Origin: B1Sed10-231 sp046483385
Lineage (GTDB): Bacteria; Planctomycetota; Brocadiia; SM23-32
Length of the DNA: 12,952 nucleotides
Direction: 5' to 3'
Assembly (NCBI GenBank): GCA_046483385.1
Contig: JAWODG010000047.1
Span: forward strand, 1-12,952
The translations under genes and the position numbers were made by a program. Below, in pieces: positions 7,045 to 12,952 of the stretch. The notes under the pieces are model-generated. The model made no database searches and was not told the DNA's origin. It worked only from the letters and a program-made list of their open reading frames with translations. Within the stretch, counting starts at the first letter, position 1. Every line of letters begins with the position of its first letter.

Positions 7045-9078
7045 ATGGCATCCGAGATTGGCGAGCTTTCCAGGGAGGAGGCCGAGGAGCGGGCCGAGGA
7101 ACTCCGTGACAAACTCGAGTACCACAACTACCGCTACTACGTGCTGGACGACCCGGAGATATCCGACGCCGAGTACGACCGGATGAAGCGGGAGCTGGAG
7201 CGGATCGAGGAACGTTTCCCCGACTTGGTCACGCCGGACAGCCCCACCCAGCGCGTCGGCGCCGAGCCCCGGGACGAACTCGGCACCATCGAGCACGAGA
7301 CCCCCATGCTCAGCCTCCAGTCGGTGCAGGAGGAAGAGGAGTTCCGGCACTTCTACGAAACCTGCTGCAGCGAACTGGACAAGGAACGCGTCTCGCTGGT
7401 CGCGGAACCCAAGTACGACGGGGTCAGCGTGGAACTCGTTTACGACGACGGAGGGCTGACCTCCGCCGCCACGCGCGGAGATGGCCAAACGGGCGAGGAC
7501 GTGACCGACAACGTCAAGACCATCCACGAAGTCCCCCTGCGCCTGCAAGGGCGCAACGACGCCACCGCCCCGGCGCATCTGGTCGTGCGGGGCGAGGTGT
7601 ACATGGACAAGGAGGAGTTCGAGGAGTTCAACCGGGAGCGGGAGGAAGAAGGCGAGAAGACCTTCGCCAACCCCCGCAACGCCGCCGCCGGCAGCCTGAG
7701 GCAGCTCGACTCGAATGTCACCGCCCGCCGCCCGCTGCGCATCTTCTTCTGGGAGATCGCCCCCTCCTCAAACAGTCGCCCGGAGTCCCAGTGGCGGTGC
7801 CTGCAACTGATGCAGGACCTGGGCCTGAAGATCAACCCACGGGTCGAACGCTTCCAGTCCGTGGACAACGCCGTCGAGTGGTACGAGCAGATCAAGGAGG
7901 AGCGGGAGGAACTGCCCTACGAGATAGACGGCTGCGTCTTCAAGGTCAACATGCTGGAGGACCACGAACGGCTGGGGATGAGGACGGCCAACCCGCGTTG
8001 GGCGATAGCGTGGAAGTTTCCCGCACGCCGCGAGACGACCCGGATAAAGGACATCGAAGCGCAGGTTGGCCGCACCGGCGCGCTGACCCCCGTGGCGCAC
8101 CTGGAGCCGGTCCACATCGGCGGCGTCGAGGTCAGCCGGGTCAGCCTGCACAACCAGGACGAGGTGGACCGGAAGGACATCCGCGTCGGCGACACCGTGC
8201 TGGTCGAGCGGGCCGGCGACGTCATCCCCCACGTCGTGCGCGTGATCAAGGACAAACGCACCGGCGACGAGGAGGCGTATCACCTGCCCGAGCAATGCCC
8301 CGCCTGCGGCGGCGAGGTCTCCAAGCCGCCGGGCGAGGCGGTAACCCGCTGCACCAACGCCTCCTGCCCCGCCCAGTTGAAGGAGAGCGTCAAACACTTC
8401 GGTTCGAAGGGGGCGCTCGACATTGACGGCCTGGGCGACAAGATAGTCGAGCAACTGGTGGACCGGGGCATGGTCCACGACCTGGCCGACCTGTTCGACC
8501 TGACCGTGGACGAGCTGAAAGAACTCGACCGGATGGCCGAGAAGAGCGCCGAGAACCTTGTCGGCGCCATCCACTGCAACAGAGAAGACGTGACGCTGCA
8601 GCGCCTCATCCTCGGGCTCGGCATACCGCACGTCGGTGCTGCCATGGCCGGCGACCTGGCATCGGAATACGGCTCGATCGACGACCTGGCTGCGGCGAGC
8701 GCCGAGGAGCTGGAGCAGATCGAGGGCGTCGGAGAGACCGTGGCAACGGCCATCGCCGACTGGTTCCACAACGAGAAGAACCGGCAGTTGATCGACCGTC
8801 TGAAAGAGCACGGCATCGACCCGAAGAGCCGCGAGCGCGGCGACCGGCTGGAGGGCATCACCATCGTCGTTACGGGCACTCTGGACTCCATGACGCGCGA
8901 CGAGGCGCAGGAGGCCATCCGCCTGCAGGGGGGCGACCCGACCAGCCGTGTGTCGGGCAACACGGACTACCTTGTCGTCGGCAACAACCCGGGCTCCAGC
9001 AAGCTGCAGGACGCCGAGGAGCACGGCACGAAGACCATCGACGAGGACGAGTTCCTCGAGCTTCTGGGCAGAAAGTGA
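7045..9078 (+). CDS. ligA: NAD-dependent DNA ligase LigA
   Basis: The protein has 677 residues, the standard LigA length. The order is: domain Ia (YHNYRYYVLDDPEISDAEYD, 26-45) for NMN binding; the adenylation domain with the AMP-accepting Lys123 in EPKYDGVS and the RGDGQTGEDVT block at 144-154; the OB fold with RVSLHNQDEVDRKDIRVGD (365-383); a Cys4 zinc finger (Cys418, Cys421, Cys436, Cys441); helix-hairpin-helix repeats (about 460-570); and a C-terminal BRCT domain (about 601-677, with VVTGTLDSMTRDEA). It seals 5'-phosphate/3'-OH nicks in duplex DNA using NAD+, in replication and repair. All key residues are present. The start at 7045 has AGGAG (7033-7037) 7 bases upstream, lying inside the 3' end of polX, and the intergenic gap is 3 bases. 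Being in a repair operon suggests dosage linkage to PolX, although this may also be the essential replicative ligase. Confidence 0.98.
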   Translation: MASEIGELSREEAEERAEELRDKLEYHNYRYYVLDDPEISDAEYDRMKRELERIEERFPDLVTPDSPTQRVGAEPRDELGTIEHETPMLSLQSVQEEEEFRHFYETCCSELDKERVSLVAEPKYDGVSVELVYDDGGLTSAATRGDGQTGEDVTDNVKTIHEVPLRLQGRNDATAPAHLVVRGEVYMDKEEFEEFNREREEEGEKTFANPRNAAAGSLRQLDSNVTARRPLRIFFWEIAPSSNSRPESQWRCLQLMQDLGLKINPRVERFQSVDNAVEWYEQIKEEREELPYEIDGCVFKVNMLEDHERLGMRTANPRWAIAWKFPARRETTRIKDIEAQVGRTGALTPVAHLEPVHIGGVEVSRVSLHNQDEVDRKDIRVGDTVLVERAGDVIPHVVRVIKDKRTGDEEAYHLPEQCPACGGEVSKPPGEAVTRCTNASCPAQLKESVKHFGSKGALDIDGLGDKIVEQLVDRGMVHDLADLFDLTVDELKELDRMAEKSAENLVGAIHCNREDVTLQRLILGLGIPHVGAAMAGDLASEYGSIDDLAAASAEELEQIEGVGETVATAIADWFHNEKNRQLIDRLKEHGIDPKSRERGDRLEGITIVVTGTLDSMTRDEAQEAIRLQGGDPTSRVSGNTDYLVVGNNPGSSKLQDAEEHGTKTIDEDEFLELLGRK

Positions 9079-9084
9079 GCCGGA

Positions 9085-9666
9085 ATGGCACCGACGGCGG
9101 AGCAGCGCGCGCGAGAACTGGAGGACATGCACGATCGCATCCGCGAGTGCACGCAGTGTCGCCTCCACAAGAGCCGCCGGAACGCAGTGCCCGGTGAAGG
9201 GAACCCGGACGCCAACCTTATGTTCATCGGCGAGGCGCCCGGGGCAAAGGAGGACGAGACGGGTCGACCCTTCTGCGGTGCGGCCGGTGACTATTTCGAC
9301 GAGATACTGGACGAGGCCGGCATCGAGCGTTCCGGTGTCTTCATCACCAGCAGCGTGAAGTGCCGGCCGCCCAACAACCGCAACCCCCGCCGGGACGAAC
9401 TGGAGACCTGCGACAACCTGTGGCTTGAGAGGCAGGCGGAGCTTGTGGACCCGGGACTGATCGTGCTGCTGGGCAAGGTCGCCGCCCGGCAGGTGCTGGG
9501 CGAAACCGGACGCCTGGCCGACCTGCACGGGCAGGTGCGGGAACTGGACGGCCGGCGGGCCATGATCACGTATCACCCCGCCGCGGGCATGCGGTTCCCC
9601 GTCCCGGACGAGGGTATCCGGCAGGACTTCCGCCGGCTGAAAGAGCTACTGAAAGAGATGGATTGA
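9085..9666 (+). CDS. Uracil-DNA glycosylase, family 4 (iron-sulfur type)
   Basis: The protein has 193 residues. Motif A, GEAPGAKEDETGRPF, is at 49-63 and motif B, YHPAAGMR, at 163-170 (His164-Pro165). Four cysteines sit where family 4 enzymes bind a 4Fe-4S cluster: Cys22 and Cys25 (CTQC), Cys93 (VKC) and Cys109 (LETC). These enzymes remove uracil from single- and double-stranded DNA after cytosine deamination, leaving an AP site. The usual RPFVG is RPFCG here, with an extra Cys64; this is a minor variation. The gene begins 6 bases after the ligA stop with only a weak purine-rich ribosome site (GTGAG), so its translation may depend on ligA readthrough coupling. Position 3 in the repair operon fits the first step of base excision repair. 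Confidence 0.95.
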   Translation: MAPTAEQRARELEDMHDRIRECTQCRLHKSRRNAVPGEGNPDANLMFIGEAPGAKEDETGRPFCGAAGDYFDEILDEAGIERSGVFITSSVKCRPPNNRNPRRDELETCDNLWLERQAELVDPGLIVLLGKVAARQVLGETGRLADLHGQVRELDGRRAMITYHPAAGMRFPVPDEGIRQDFRRLKELLKEMD

Positions 9667-9670
9667 GGTG
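9665..9670 (+). promoter_or_regulatory. Ribosome binding site that fixes the DUF72 start
   Basis: GAGGTG matches the anti-Shine-Dalgarno core and lies 6 bases before the ATG at 9677. It overlaps the stop codon of the glycosylase gene. It favours ATG 9677 over the in-frame GTG at 9668, which sits inside this site. Confidence 0.6.
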
Positions 9671-9676
9671 GTCGCC

Positions 9677-10408
9677 ATGGGCGACGAACGCGGCTCTTTC
9701 CGCGTGGGGACCTCGGGCTGGCAGTACGACCACTGGTCGGGGCGCTTCTACCCGGACGATCTGCCGAAGGACGAGTGGTTCGGCTACTACGCGCAGCACT
9801 TCGACACGGTGGAGGTGAACAATACCTTCTACCACCTGCCGGAGCCGGAGACGTTCGACGATTGGTTCGAGCAGGCGCCGGAGGGCTTCTGCTACGTGCT
9901 GAAGTTCAGCCGCTACGGAACCCACCTGAAGCACTTGAAGGACCCGGAGGACACCATCGGTCTGTTCATGGAGCGGGCGCGGCGGCTCGGCCCGACGCTG
10001 GGCCCCATACTCGTGCAGCTCCGCCCGAACTGGCACGTCAACGTCGAGCGGCTGGCGGGCTTCCTGGAGGCGGCCCCGGAGGACCAGCGGTGGGCCGTCG
10101 AATTCCGGGACGAGACGTGGCTCTGCGATGAGGTCTTCGACCTTCTGCGGGAGCACGAGGCGGCGCTCTGCATCCACGACATGATTGAGGACCATCCGCG
10201 CGAGGTCACGGCGGACTGGGTCTACCTGCGCTACCACGGCGCGGACACCTGGGGCGACTACAGCCACCAGGCGCTCTCGGCGCAGGCGCAGATCATCCAG
10301 GACTATCTTGACCGGGGGCTGGACGTCTACGCCTACTTCAACAACGACGCGAACGCCTACTCGGTCTCCAACGCCACAGACCTCCGCCGCTACGTGGAGG
10401 ATCGTTAG
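9677..10408 (+). CDS. DUF72 (YecE-like) domain protein
   Basis: The protein has 243 residues from ATG 9677 (an upstream in-frame GTG at 9668 would add three). It matches the DUF72 family over its whole length: RVGTSGWQYDHWSGRFYP (about 9-26), FDTVEVNNTFYHLP (about 43-56), a central VQLRPNW block, VEFRDETW, YLRYHG near the C-terminus, and VYAYFNND as the last strand. The fold is a TIM barrel with conserved Glu, Asn, Arg and His residues at the barrel mouth. The family has no settled biochemical function. It follows the uracil-DNA glycosylase by 10 bases and closes the polX-ligA-UDG operon, which by context suggests a role in nucleic acid repair or processing; that is inference. No clear terminator follows directly; the first hairpin downstream is the repeat at 10489-10501. 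Confidence 0.9.
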   Translation: MGDERGSFRVGTSGWQYDHWSGRFYPDDLPKDEWFGYYAQHFDTVEVNNTFYHLPEPETFDDWFEQAPEGFCYVLKFSRYGTHLKHLKDPEDTIGLFMERARRLGPTLGPILVQLRPNWHVNVERLAGFLEAAPEDQRWAVEFRDETWLCDEVFDLLREHEAALCIHDMIEDHPREVTADWVYLRYHGADTWGDYSHQALSAQAQIIQDYLDRGLDVYAYFNNDANAYSVSNATDLRRYVEDR

Positions 10409-10480
10409 GCGGCCCTTTTCCCTCCCATAGTCGCCTTCGACGGCGCCTGCCCCGGGACGGTCCGAACGGTGGTCCCTATT

Positions 10481-10562
10481 GATGTGCCGCCCCTTCGGGG
10501 CTCTGACTTTCTCCCGCCCGCTTGTCCCACAGGGCTGACGCCCTGGGCTACCATGTGTCGCC
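10481..10562 (+). repeat. Dispersed two-hairpin repeat, copy 1
   Basis: This 82-base element contains GCCCC-TTC-GGGGC (10489-10501) and CAGGGC-TGAC-GCCCTG (10530-10545), separated by a pyrimidine-rich linker. It aligns with 10830-10914: both begin GA(T/C)GTGCCGCC, carry a GC hairpin, then ACAGGGCT(G/A)ACGCCCTG, and end TG(T/C)CGCC. It looks like a non-coding REP-like family that may be spread through the genome. The rest of 10409-10652 shows no gene. Confidence 0.65.
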
Positions 10563-10617
10563 CTCTCCGCGGGCTCTCGTCGTGATGGCACATGCATCCA
10601 ATGCACAGTCGGTGACT

Positions 10618-10645
10618 TTGCGCCGGCCCGGCCATTCTGTATACT
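10618..10645 (+). promoter_or_regulatory. Probable promoter of the tRNA-Ser gene
   Basis: TATACT (10640-10645) is a 5 of 6 match to the -10 consensus and ends 7 bases before the mature tRNA. A weak -35, TTGCGC (10618-10623), lies 16 bases upstream. Initiation would fall right at the 5' end of the tRNA. Confidence 0.55.
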
Positions 10646-10652
10646 GGTGCGT

Positions 10653-10745
<93 letters not shown>

Positions 10746-10829
10746 CGCTTCCGCATCCCAGTGCCGAGGCCGCTTCTTCATGCTCGTTCTCGTGCTCGCC
10801 CGCCTTGAGCTGGGCCTTCAGGCATCCCC

Positions 10830-10914
10830 GACGTGCCGCCCGCCGTCCGGCGGGCTCCCTTTCGTTTTGCCAACGGTTACACAGGGCTAACGCCCTGCGC
10901 TAATACCTGCCGCC
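10830..10914 (+). repeat. Dispersed two-hairpin repeat, copy 2
   Basis: Diverged second copy of the element at 10481-10562. Its first hairpin is longer (GCCCGCCG-TC-CGGCGGGC, 10838-10855) and its second is CAGGGC-TAAC-GCCCTG (10882-10897). The compensating change in the first stem, different sequence but preserved pairing, suggests the structure matters rather than the exact bases. The two copies lie on either side of the tRNA-Ser gene in the same orientation. Confidence 0.65.
10838..10869 (+). terminator. Possible intrinsic terminator after tRNA-Ser
   Basis: An 8-base-pair all-GC stem (10838-10855) is followed by TCCCTTTCGTTTTG, which is T-rich but interrupted. It lies about 95 bases after the tRNA. 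It coincides with repeat copy 2, so a terminator role is a suggestion only. Confidence 0.3.
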
Positions 10915-10920
10915 CGCCGC

Positions 10921-10995
10921 GCCTCTGGCATCCCGTGCCACAGGCGCGCCGTGCCTCCGGCACGCCACATACCAGCCCGGGGCGCAGCCCCGGGG
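10921..10995. repeat. Run of GC-rich hairpins downstream of tRNA-Ser
   Basis: Three further hairpins follow repeat copy 2. CCTCTGGCA-TCCCG-TGCCACAGG (10922-10944) has a single mismatch. CGTGCC-TCC-GGCACG (10950-10964) is perfect. CCCGGGGC-GCA-GCCCCGGG (10976-10994) is perfect. No open frame of protein-like composition covers them. They look like additional dispersed REP-type modules. From 10996 to the promoter at 11137 I see nothing recognisable. Confidence 0.6.
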
Positions 10996-11136
10996 ACCGA
11001 TCTGCCAATAACCCAAATGCGACCTGAGGAGCCCAGGTTGTCAGGCGCCGGGCGACACAGGCCGCCGGCACCGCACCCGGTCCCCCGCCCCTCCAACCAG
11101 ATGAATGACAGAACGTTGTCGCCCTGCACCGACGGT

Positions 11137-11165
11137 TTGACAGCGCCCGCCACGCGCGGTACAAG
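11137..11165 (+). promoter_or_regulatory. Sigma70-like promoter of the GH94 gene
   Basis: A perfect TTGACA (11137-11142), 17-base spacer and TACAAG (11160-11165, 4 of 6 to consensus). The start of transcription would be near 11172, about 32 bases before the ATG at 11204. Confidence 0.65.
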
Positions 11166-11168
11166 GGA

Positions 11169-11192
11169 CTCCCGAATACCCCTGTTCGGGAG
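11169..11192 (+). promoter_or_regulatory. Leader hairpin overlapping the presumed ribosome binding site of GH94
   Basis: CTCCCGAA (11169-11176) and TTCGGGAG (11185-11192) form a perfect 8-base-pair stem with an 8-base loop. The only Shine-Dalgarno-like sequence before the ATG at 11204 is the GGGAG at 11188-11192, which is the 3' arm of this stem. The predicted transcript start falls a few bases into the 5' arm, so the full or a 5-6 bp shortened stem could form. Confidence 0.45.
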
Positions 11193-11203
11193 CATAGCCC
11201 ACT

Positions 11204-12703
11204 ATGAGCGACGACCGCCGGCTGGCCGAAACGCCGTTCGGATACTTCGACCTCGACACGCGCGAATACGTCATCACCACTCACGCCACGCCCACGCCGT
11301 GGATCAACTACCTGGGGCTCGAGGGGAAGCTGTGCGCCATCGTCTCCAACACCGCCTGCGGACCGACGTGGCTGAAGGACCCGCTGGAGCGGCGCATCAC
11401 CCGCTATTTCCAGGTCGGCTCCTCGCGCGACCGCCCCGGCCGCTGGCTCTACGTGCGCGACAATGATACGGGTGAGTTCTGGTCCGCCACGTGGCAGCCG
11501 GTGGTCAGTGCCCGGCCGGATCAATACGAGTGCCGCCACGGCCTCGGCTACACGCGCATCACGTCACTTCACCGTCACATACAAACGGAACTGCTCCACC
11601 TGATCCCTCTCGGCCGGCAGGTCGAAATCCAGCGTGTCACCGTGCGGAACACGGGGGACGCGCCCCGTCGGCTGTCCCTGTTCACCTACCGGGAGTTCGT
11701 CAACGGCACCGCCGCCAACGACCTGACCAACGTTCAGTACAGCGGCCACATCGCGCAGGTGGACCCCGACCCCGATGACACCCGCATACTCTATGTGACC
11801 ACGCCGCAGGAACGCCCCGGGCCCCTGCCCTTCTGCGCCGTCAGCAGGGCACCCGACGGGTTCGACACGAAGCTGGCAACCTTCATCGGTGACGGCTCGG
11901 TGGAGACCCCGCAGGTCGTTCGTGAAGGCGTCTCGCACGGCTCGCTGGCCGGACAGGACACCGCCGTCGGCGTCTTCCGGCTGGACATTTCCCTGGAGCC
12001 GGGGGAGGCCGCAACCTTCGACGTTCTGGTGGGCATGGCGGCGGGACGCGACGCCGTGCCGGCCGTGCTGGAGCAGTGGCTCGACGGGGACGACAGGGTC
12101 CCGGCAGCGCTCGATGAGCTGAAGCATCACGCCGCCGACCTCCTGTCCGCCCTGCAGTGCAACGTTCCCGACCCGCACATGCAGGTGATGGTCAACACGT
12201 GGAATGCCTACCAGTGCTGGGTCAACTTCCTGTTCTCGCGTTCGATCTCAGGCTACGCGCTGGGGCTGCGGCGGAGCATGGGCACGCGCGACTCGCTCCA
12301 GGACCTGCTCGGCTACATGCACCTTGCGCCCGACCGGGCGCGCGAACGCCTGATCGAGATAATCCGCGCCACGCAACTCACCAACGGAAGCTGCCGCCAT
12401 CAGTATTCGGCCCTCACCGGGGAGGGCTCGGAGGAGGCCGGCTACTCCGACGACCACCTGTGGACCATCCTGGCGACGGCCGCCTATGTGAAGGAGACCG
12501 GCGACCTGTCTCTGCTGGATGAAGAGGTCAGCTACAGCGACGGCCGGGAGCTGTCCGAGGACGTCTTCAGCCACCTGCTCCGCGCCGTGCGCTACAGCTT
12601 CAGCGACCGCGGCGCGCACGGGCTGCCGCGGCTGCGCGCGGCCGATTGGAATGACACCATCGGCGACGGGCCGGACGACGAGGCCAGAGAAAAGCGGGAA
12701 TAA
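11204..12703 (+). CDS. GH94 glycoside phosphorylase (cellobiose/chitobiose phosphorylase-like), C-terminally truncated
   Basis: The 499-residue frame matches the start of GH94 (formerly GT36) phosphorylases: GYFDLDTREYVI (13-24), TPTPWINYLG (29-38), YECRHGLGYTRI (108-119), a beta-sandwich domain to about 300, then the start of the (alpha/alpha)6 barrel with NTWNAYQCWVNF and SMGTRDSLQDLLGY. The motif ADWNDTIG at 480-487 contains Asp484, which corresponds to the general acid of the family. GH94 enzymes cleave beta-glucosides reversibly with inorganic phosphate, giving a sugar-1-phosphate. Characterised members have about 800 residues; this frame stops 15 residues after Asp484, at TAA 12701, so the rest of the barrel and phosphate site is missing. 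The last few codons lie at a sharp fall in GC and probably belong to the foreign sequence. As it stands the product should be inactive. Substrate cannot be told. It is preceded by a strong promoter and a leader hairpin. Confidence 0.88.
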   Translation: MSDDRRLAETPFGYFDLDTREYVITTHATPTPWINYLGLEGKLCAIVSNTACGPTWLKDPLERRITRYFQVGSSRDRPGRWLYVRDNDTGEFWSATWQPVVSARPDQYECRHGLGYTRITSLHRHIQTELLHLIPLGRQVEIQRVTVRNTGDAPRRLSLFTYREFVNGTAANDLTNVQYSGHIAQVDPDPDDTRILYVTTPQERPGPLPFCAVSRAPDGFDTKLATFIGDGSVETPQVVREGVSHGSLAGQDTAVGVFRLDISLEPGEAATFDVLVGMAAGRDAVPAVLEQWLDGDDRVPAALDELKHHAADLLSALQCNVPDPHMQVMVNTWNAYQCWVNFLFSRSISGYALGLRRSMGTRDSLQDLLGYMHLAPDRARERLIEIIRATQLTNGSCRHQYSALTGEGSEEAGYSDDHLWTILATAAYVKETGDLSLLDEEVSYSDGRELSEDVFSHLLRAVRYSFSDRGAHGLPRLRAADWNDTIGDGPDDEAREKRE

Positions 12704-12952
12704 AACGGCAGATCGATAAATTTGCGGCATTGATTATATATGAATTGATCGCCACGTATCGCCCTAAAGTATTCGGAATGGAAGACCTAACCACTCTAAG
12801 CCCCAGAGAGAAGAAAGGATCTTTGGCTAAAGTGGTCACCTGGATGGTGAAGCGGTTTAGGCCCATTGTTAAACAAGTAAAGGATTGGTGTCGGTCTGCG
12901 GGAATTCGCACCGAGATTACTCTGGTAGATCCGAGAAATACCTCCAGATTCC
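12688..12952 (+). pseudogene. TnpB-type (IS200/IS605 OrfB) RNA-guided nuclease fragment, N-terminus missing, C-terminus beyond right edge
   Basis: A frame different from GH94 is open from the junction to the window end, about 88 codons, and uses AT-ending codons (CTA, GTA, ATA, TAT) rare in the neighbours. It reads KRQIDKFAALIIYELI, then VFGMEDLTTLSP, where the Glu of MEDL corresponds to the second RuvC catalytic acid of TnpB. It continues WCRSAGIRTEITLVDPRNTS, matching the segment before the C-terminal zinc ribbon (usually VxPxxTSxxCxxCG). The zinc ribbon itself would begin just past the edge. The N-terminal half, including the first RuvC Asp, is absent: upstream sequence is GH94. GC is about 45% over 12701-12952 against about 75% in the preceding 60 bases. 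No transposon end (subterminal hairpin) is seen at the junction. The exact left limit is uncertain within about 12670-12703. Confidence 0.65.

Noticed and set aside
5257..7578. 773-codon open frame on the minus strand opposite polX and ligA
   Set aside because: It is a high-GC shadow: the plus strand encodes polX and ligA with all catalytic motifs. The antisense product is rich in Val/Leu/His/Gly/Asp, typical of reverse reading of GC3-rich genes.
7768..9576. 602-codon open frame on the minus strand opposite ligA and the glycosylase gene
   Set aside because: Same cause; it crosses two real genes antisense and has no recognisable domain.
12600..12911. 103-codon minus-strand frame across the GH94/TnpB junction
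   Set aside because: It spans two sequences of different origin and is antisense to recognisable motifs in both.

Overview
This window comes from a high-GC bacterium, most likely from a metagenome or a poorly studied lineage. GC is roughly two thirds across almost all of it, sigma70-like promoters (TTGACA-type -35 with 17-base spacers) are visible, and ATGA start/stop overlaps are used within operons. The NAD-dependent ligase is typically bacterial. The two-hairpin dispersed repeats around the tRNA resemble ones I associate with Planctomycetota, Armatimonadota or Verrucomicrobiota, but this placement is a weak inference.

Left third (1-4967, minus strand). A three-gene operon reads right to left: a 761-residue six-hairpin (alpha/alpha)6-barrel glycoside hydrolase-like protein, a GT4 (GT-B fold) glycosyltransferase, and an alkaline-phosphatase-superfamily phosphodiesterase/phosphatase with an internal hydrophobic segment. 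The last gene runs off the left edge. Both junctions are 4-base ATGA overlaps, so the genes are probably translationally coupled. A promoter (TTGCCG-17-TAGAAT) lies about 50 bases upstream. The set looks like a module for glycan or glycolipid synthesis and trimming at the envelope, with unknown substrate.

Divergent intergenic region (4892-5325). It holds the leftward promoter, a rightward promoter (TTGACA-17-TACGCT) and, between them, a cluster of perfect palindromes (5026-5094).

Middle (5326-10408, plus strand). A four-gene DNA-repair operon: family X DNA polymerase with a C-terminal PHP domain (polX), NAD-dependent DNA ligase (ligA), family 4 iron-sulfur uracil-DNA glycosylase, and a DUF72/YecE-like protein. 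Spacings are 3, 6 and 10 bases. From the family functions, one transcript could carry out uracil excision, AP-site and 3'-end processing, gap filling and sealing. DUF72 is the one member without an assigned step.

Right part (10409-12952). A tRNA-Ser(CGA) gene is flanked by two diverged copies of a dispersed repeat and further GC-rich hairpins. Next comes a GH94 (cellobiose/chitobiose phosphorylase-like) gene with a strong promoter and a hairpin that overlaps its presumed ribosome binding site. The GH94 frame stops at residue 499, just after the catalytic-acid motif, where about 800 residues would be expected. At that point GC falls to 45% and the sequence becomes the C-terminal part of a TnpB-type (IS200/IS605 OrfB) nuclease, itself lacking its N-terminus and running off the right edge. 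The junction is either a genuine rearrangement scar or an assembly chimera.
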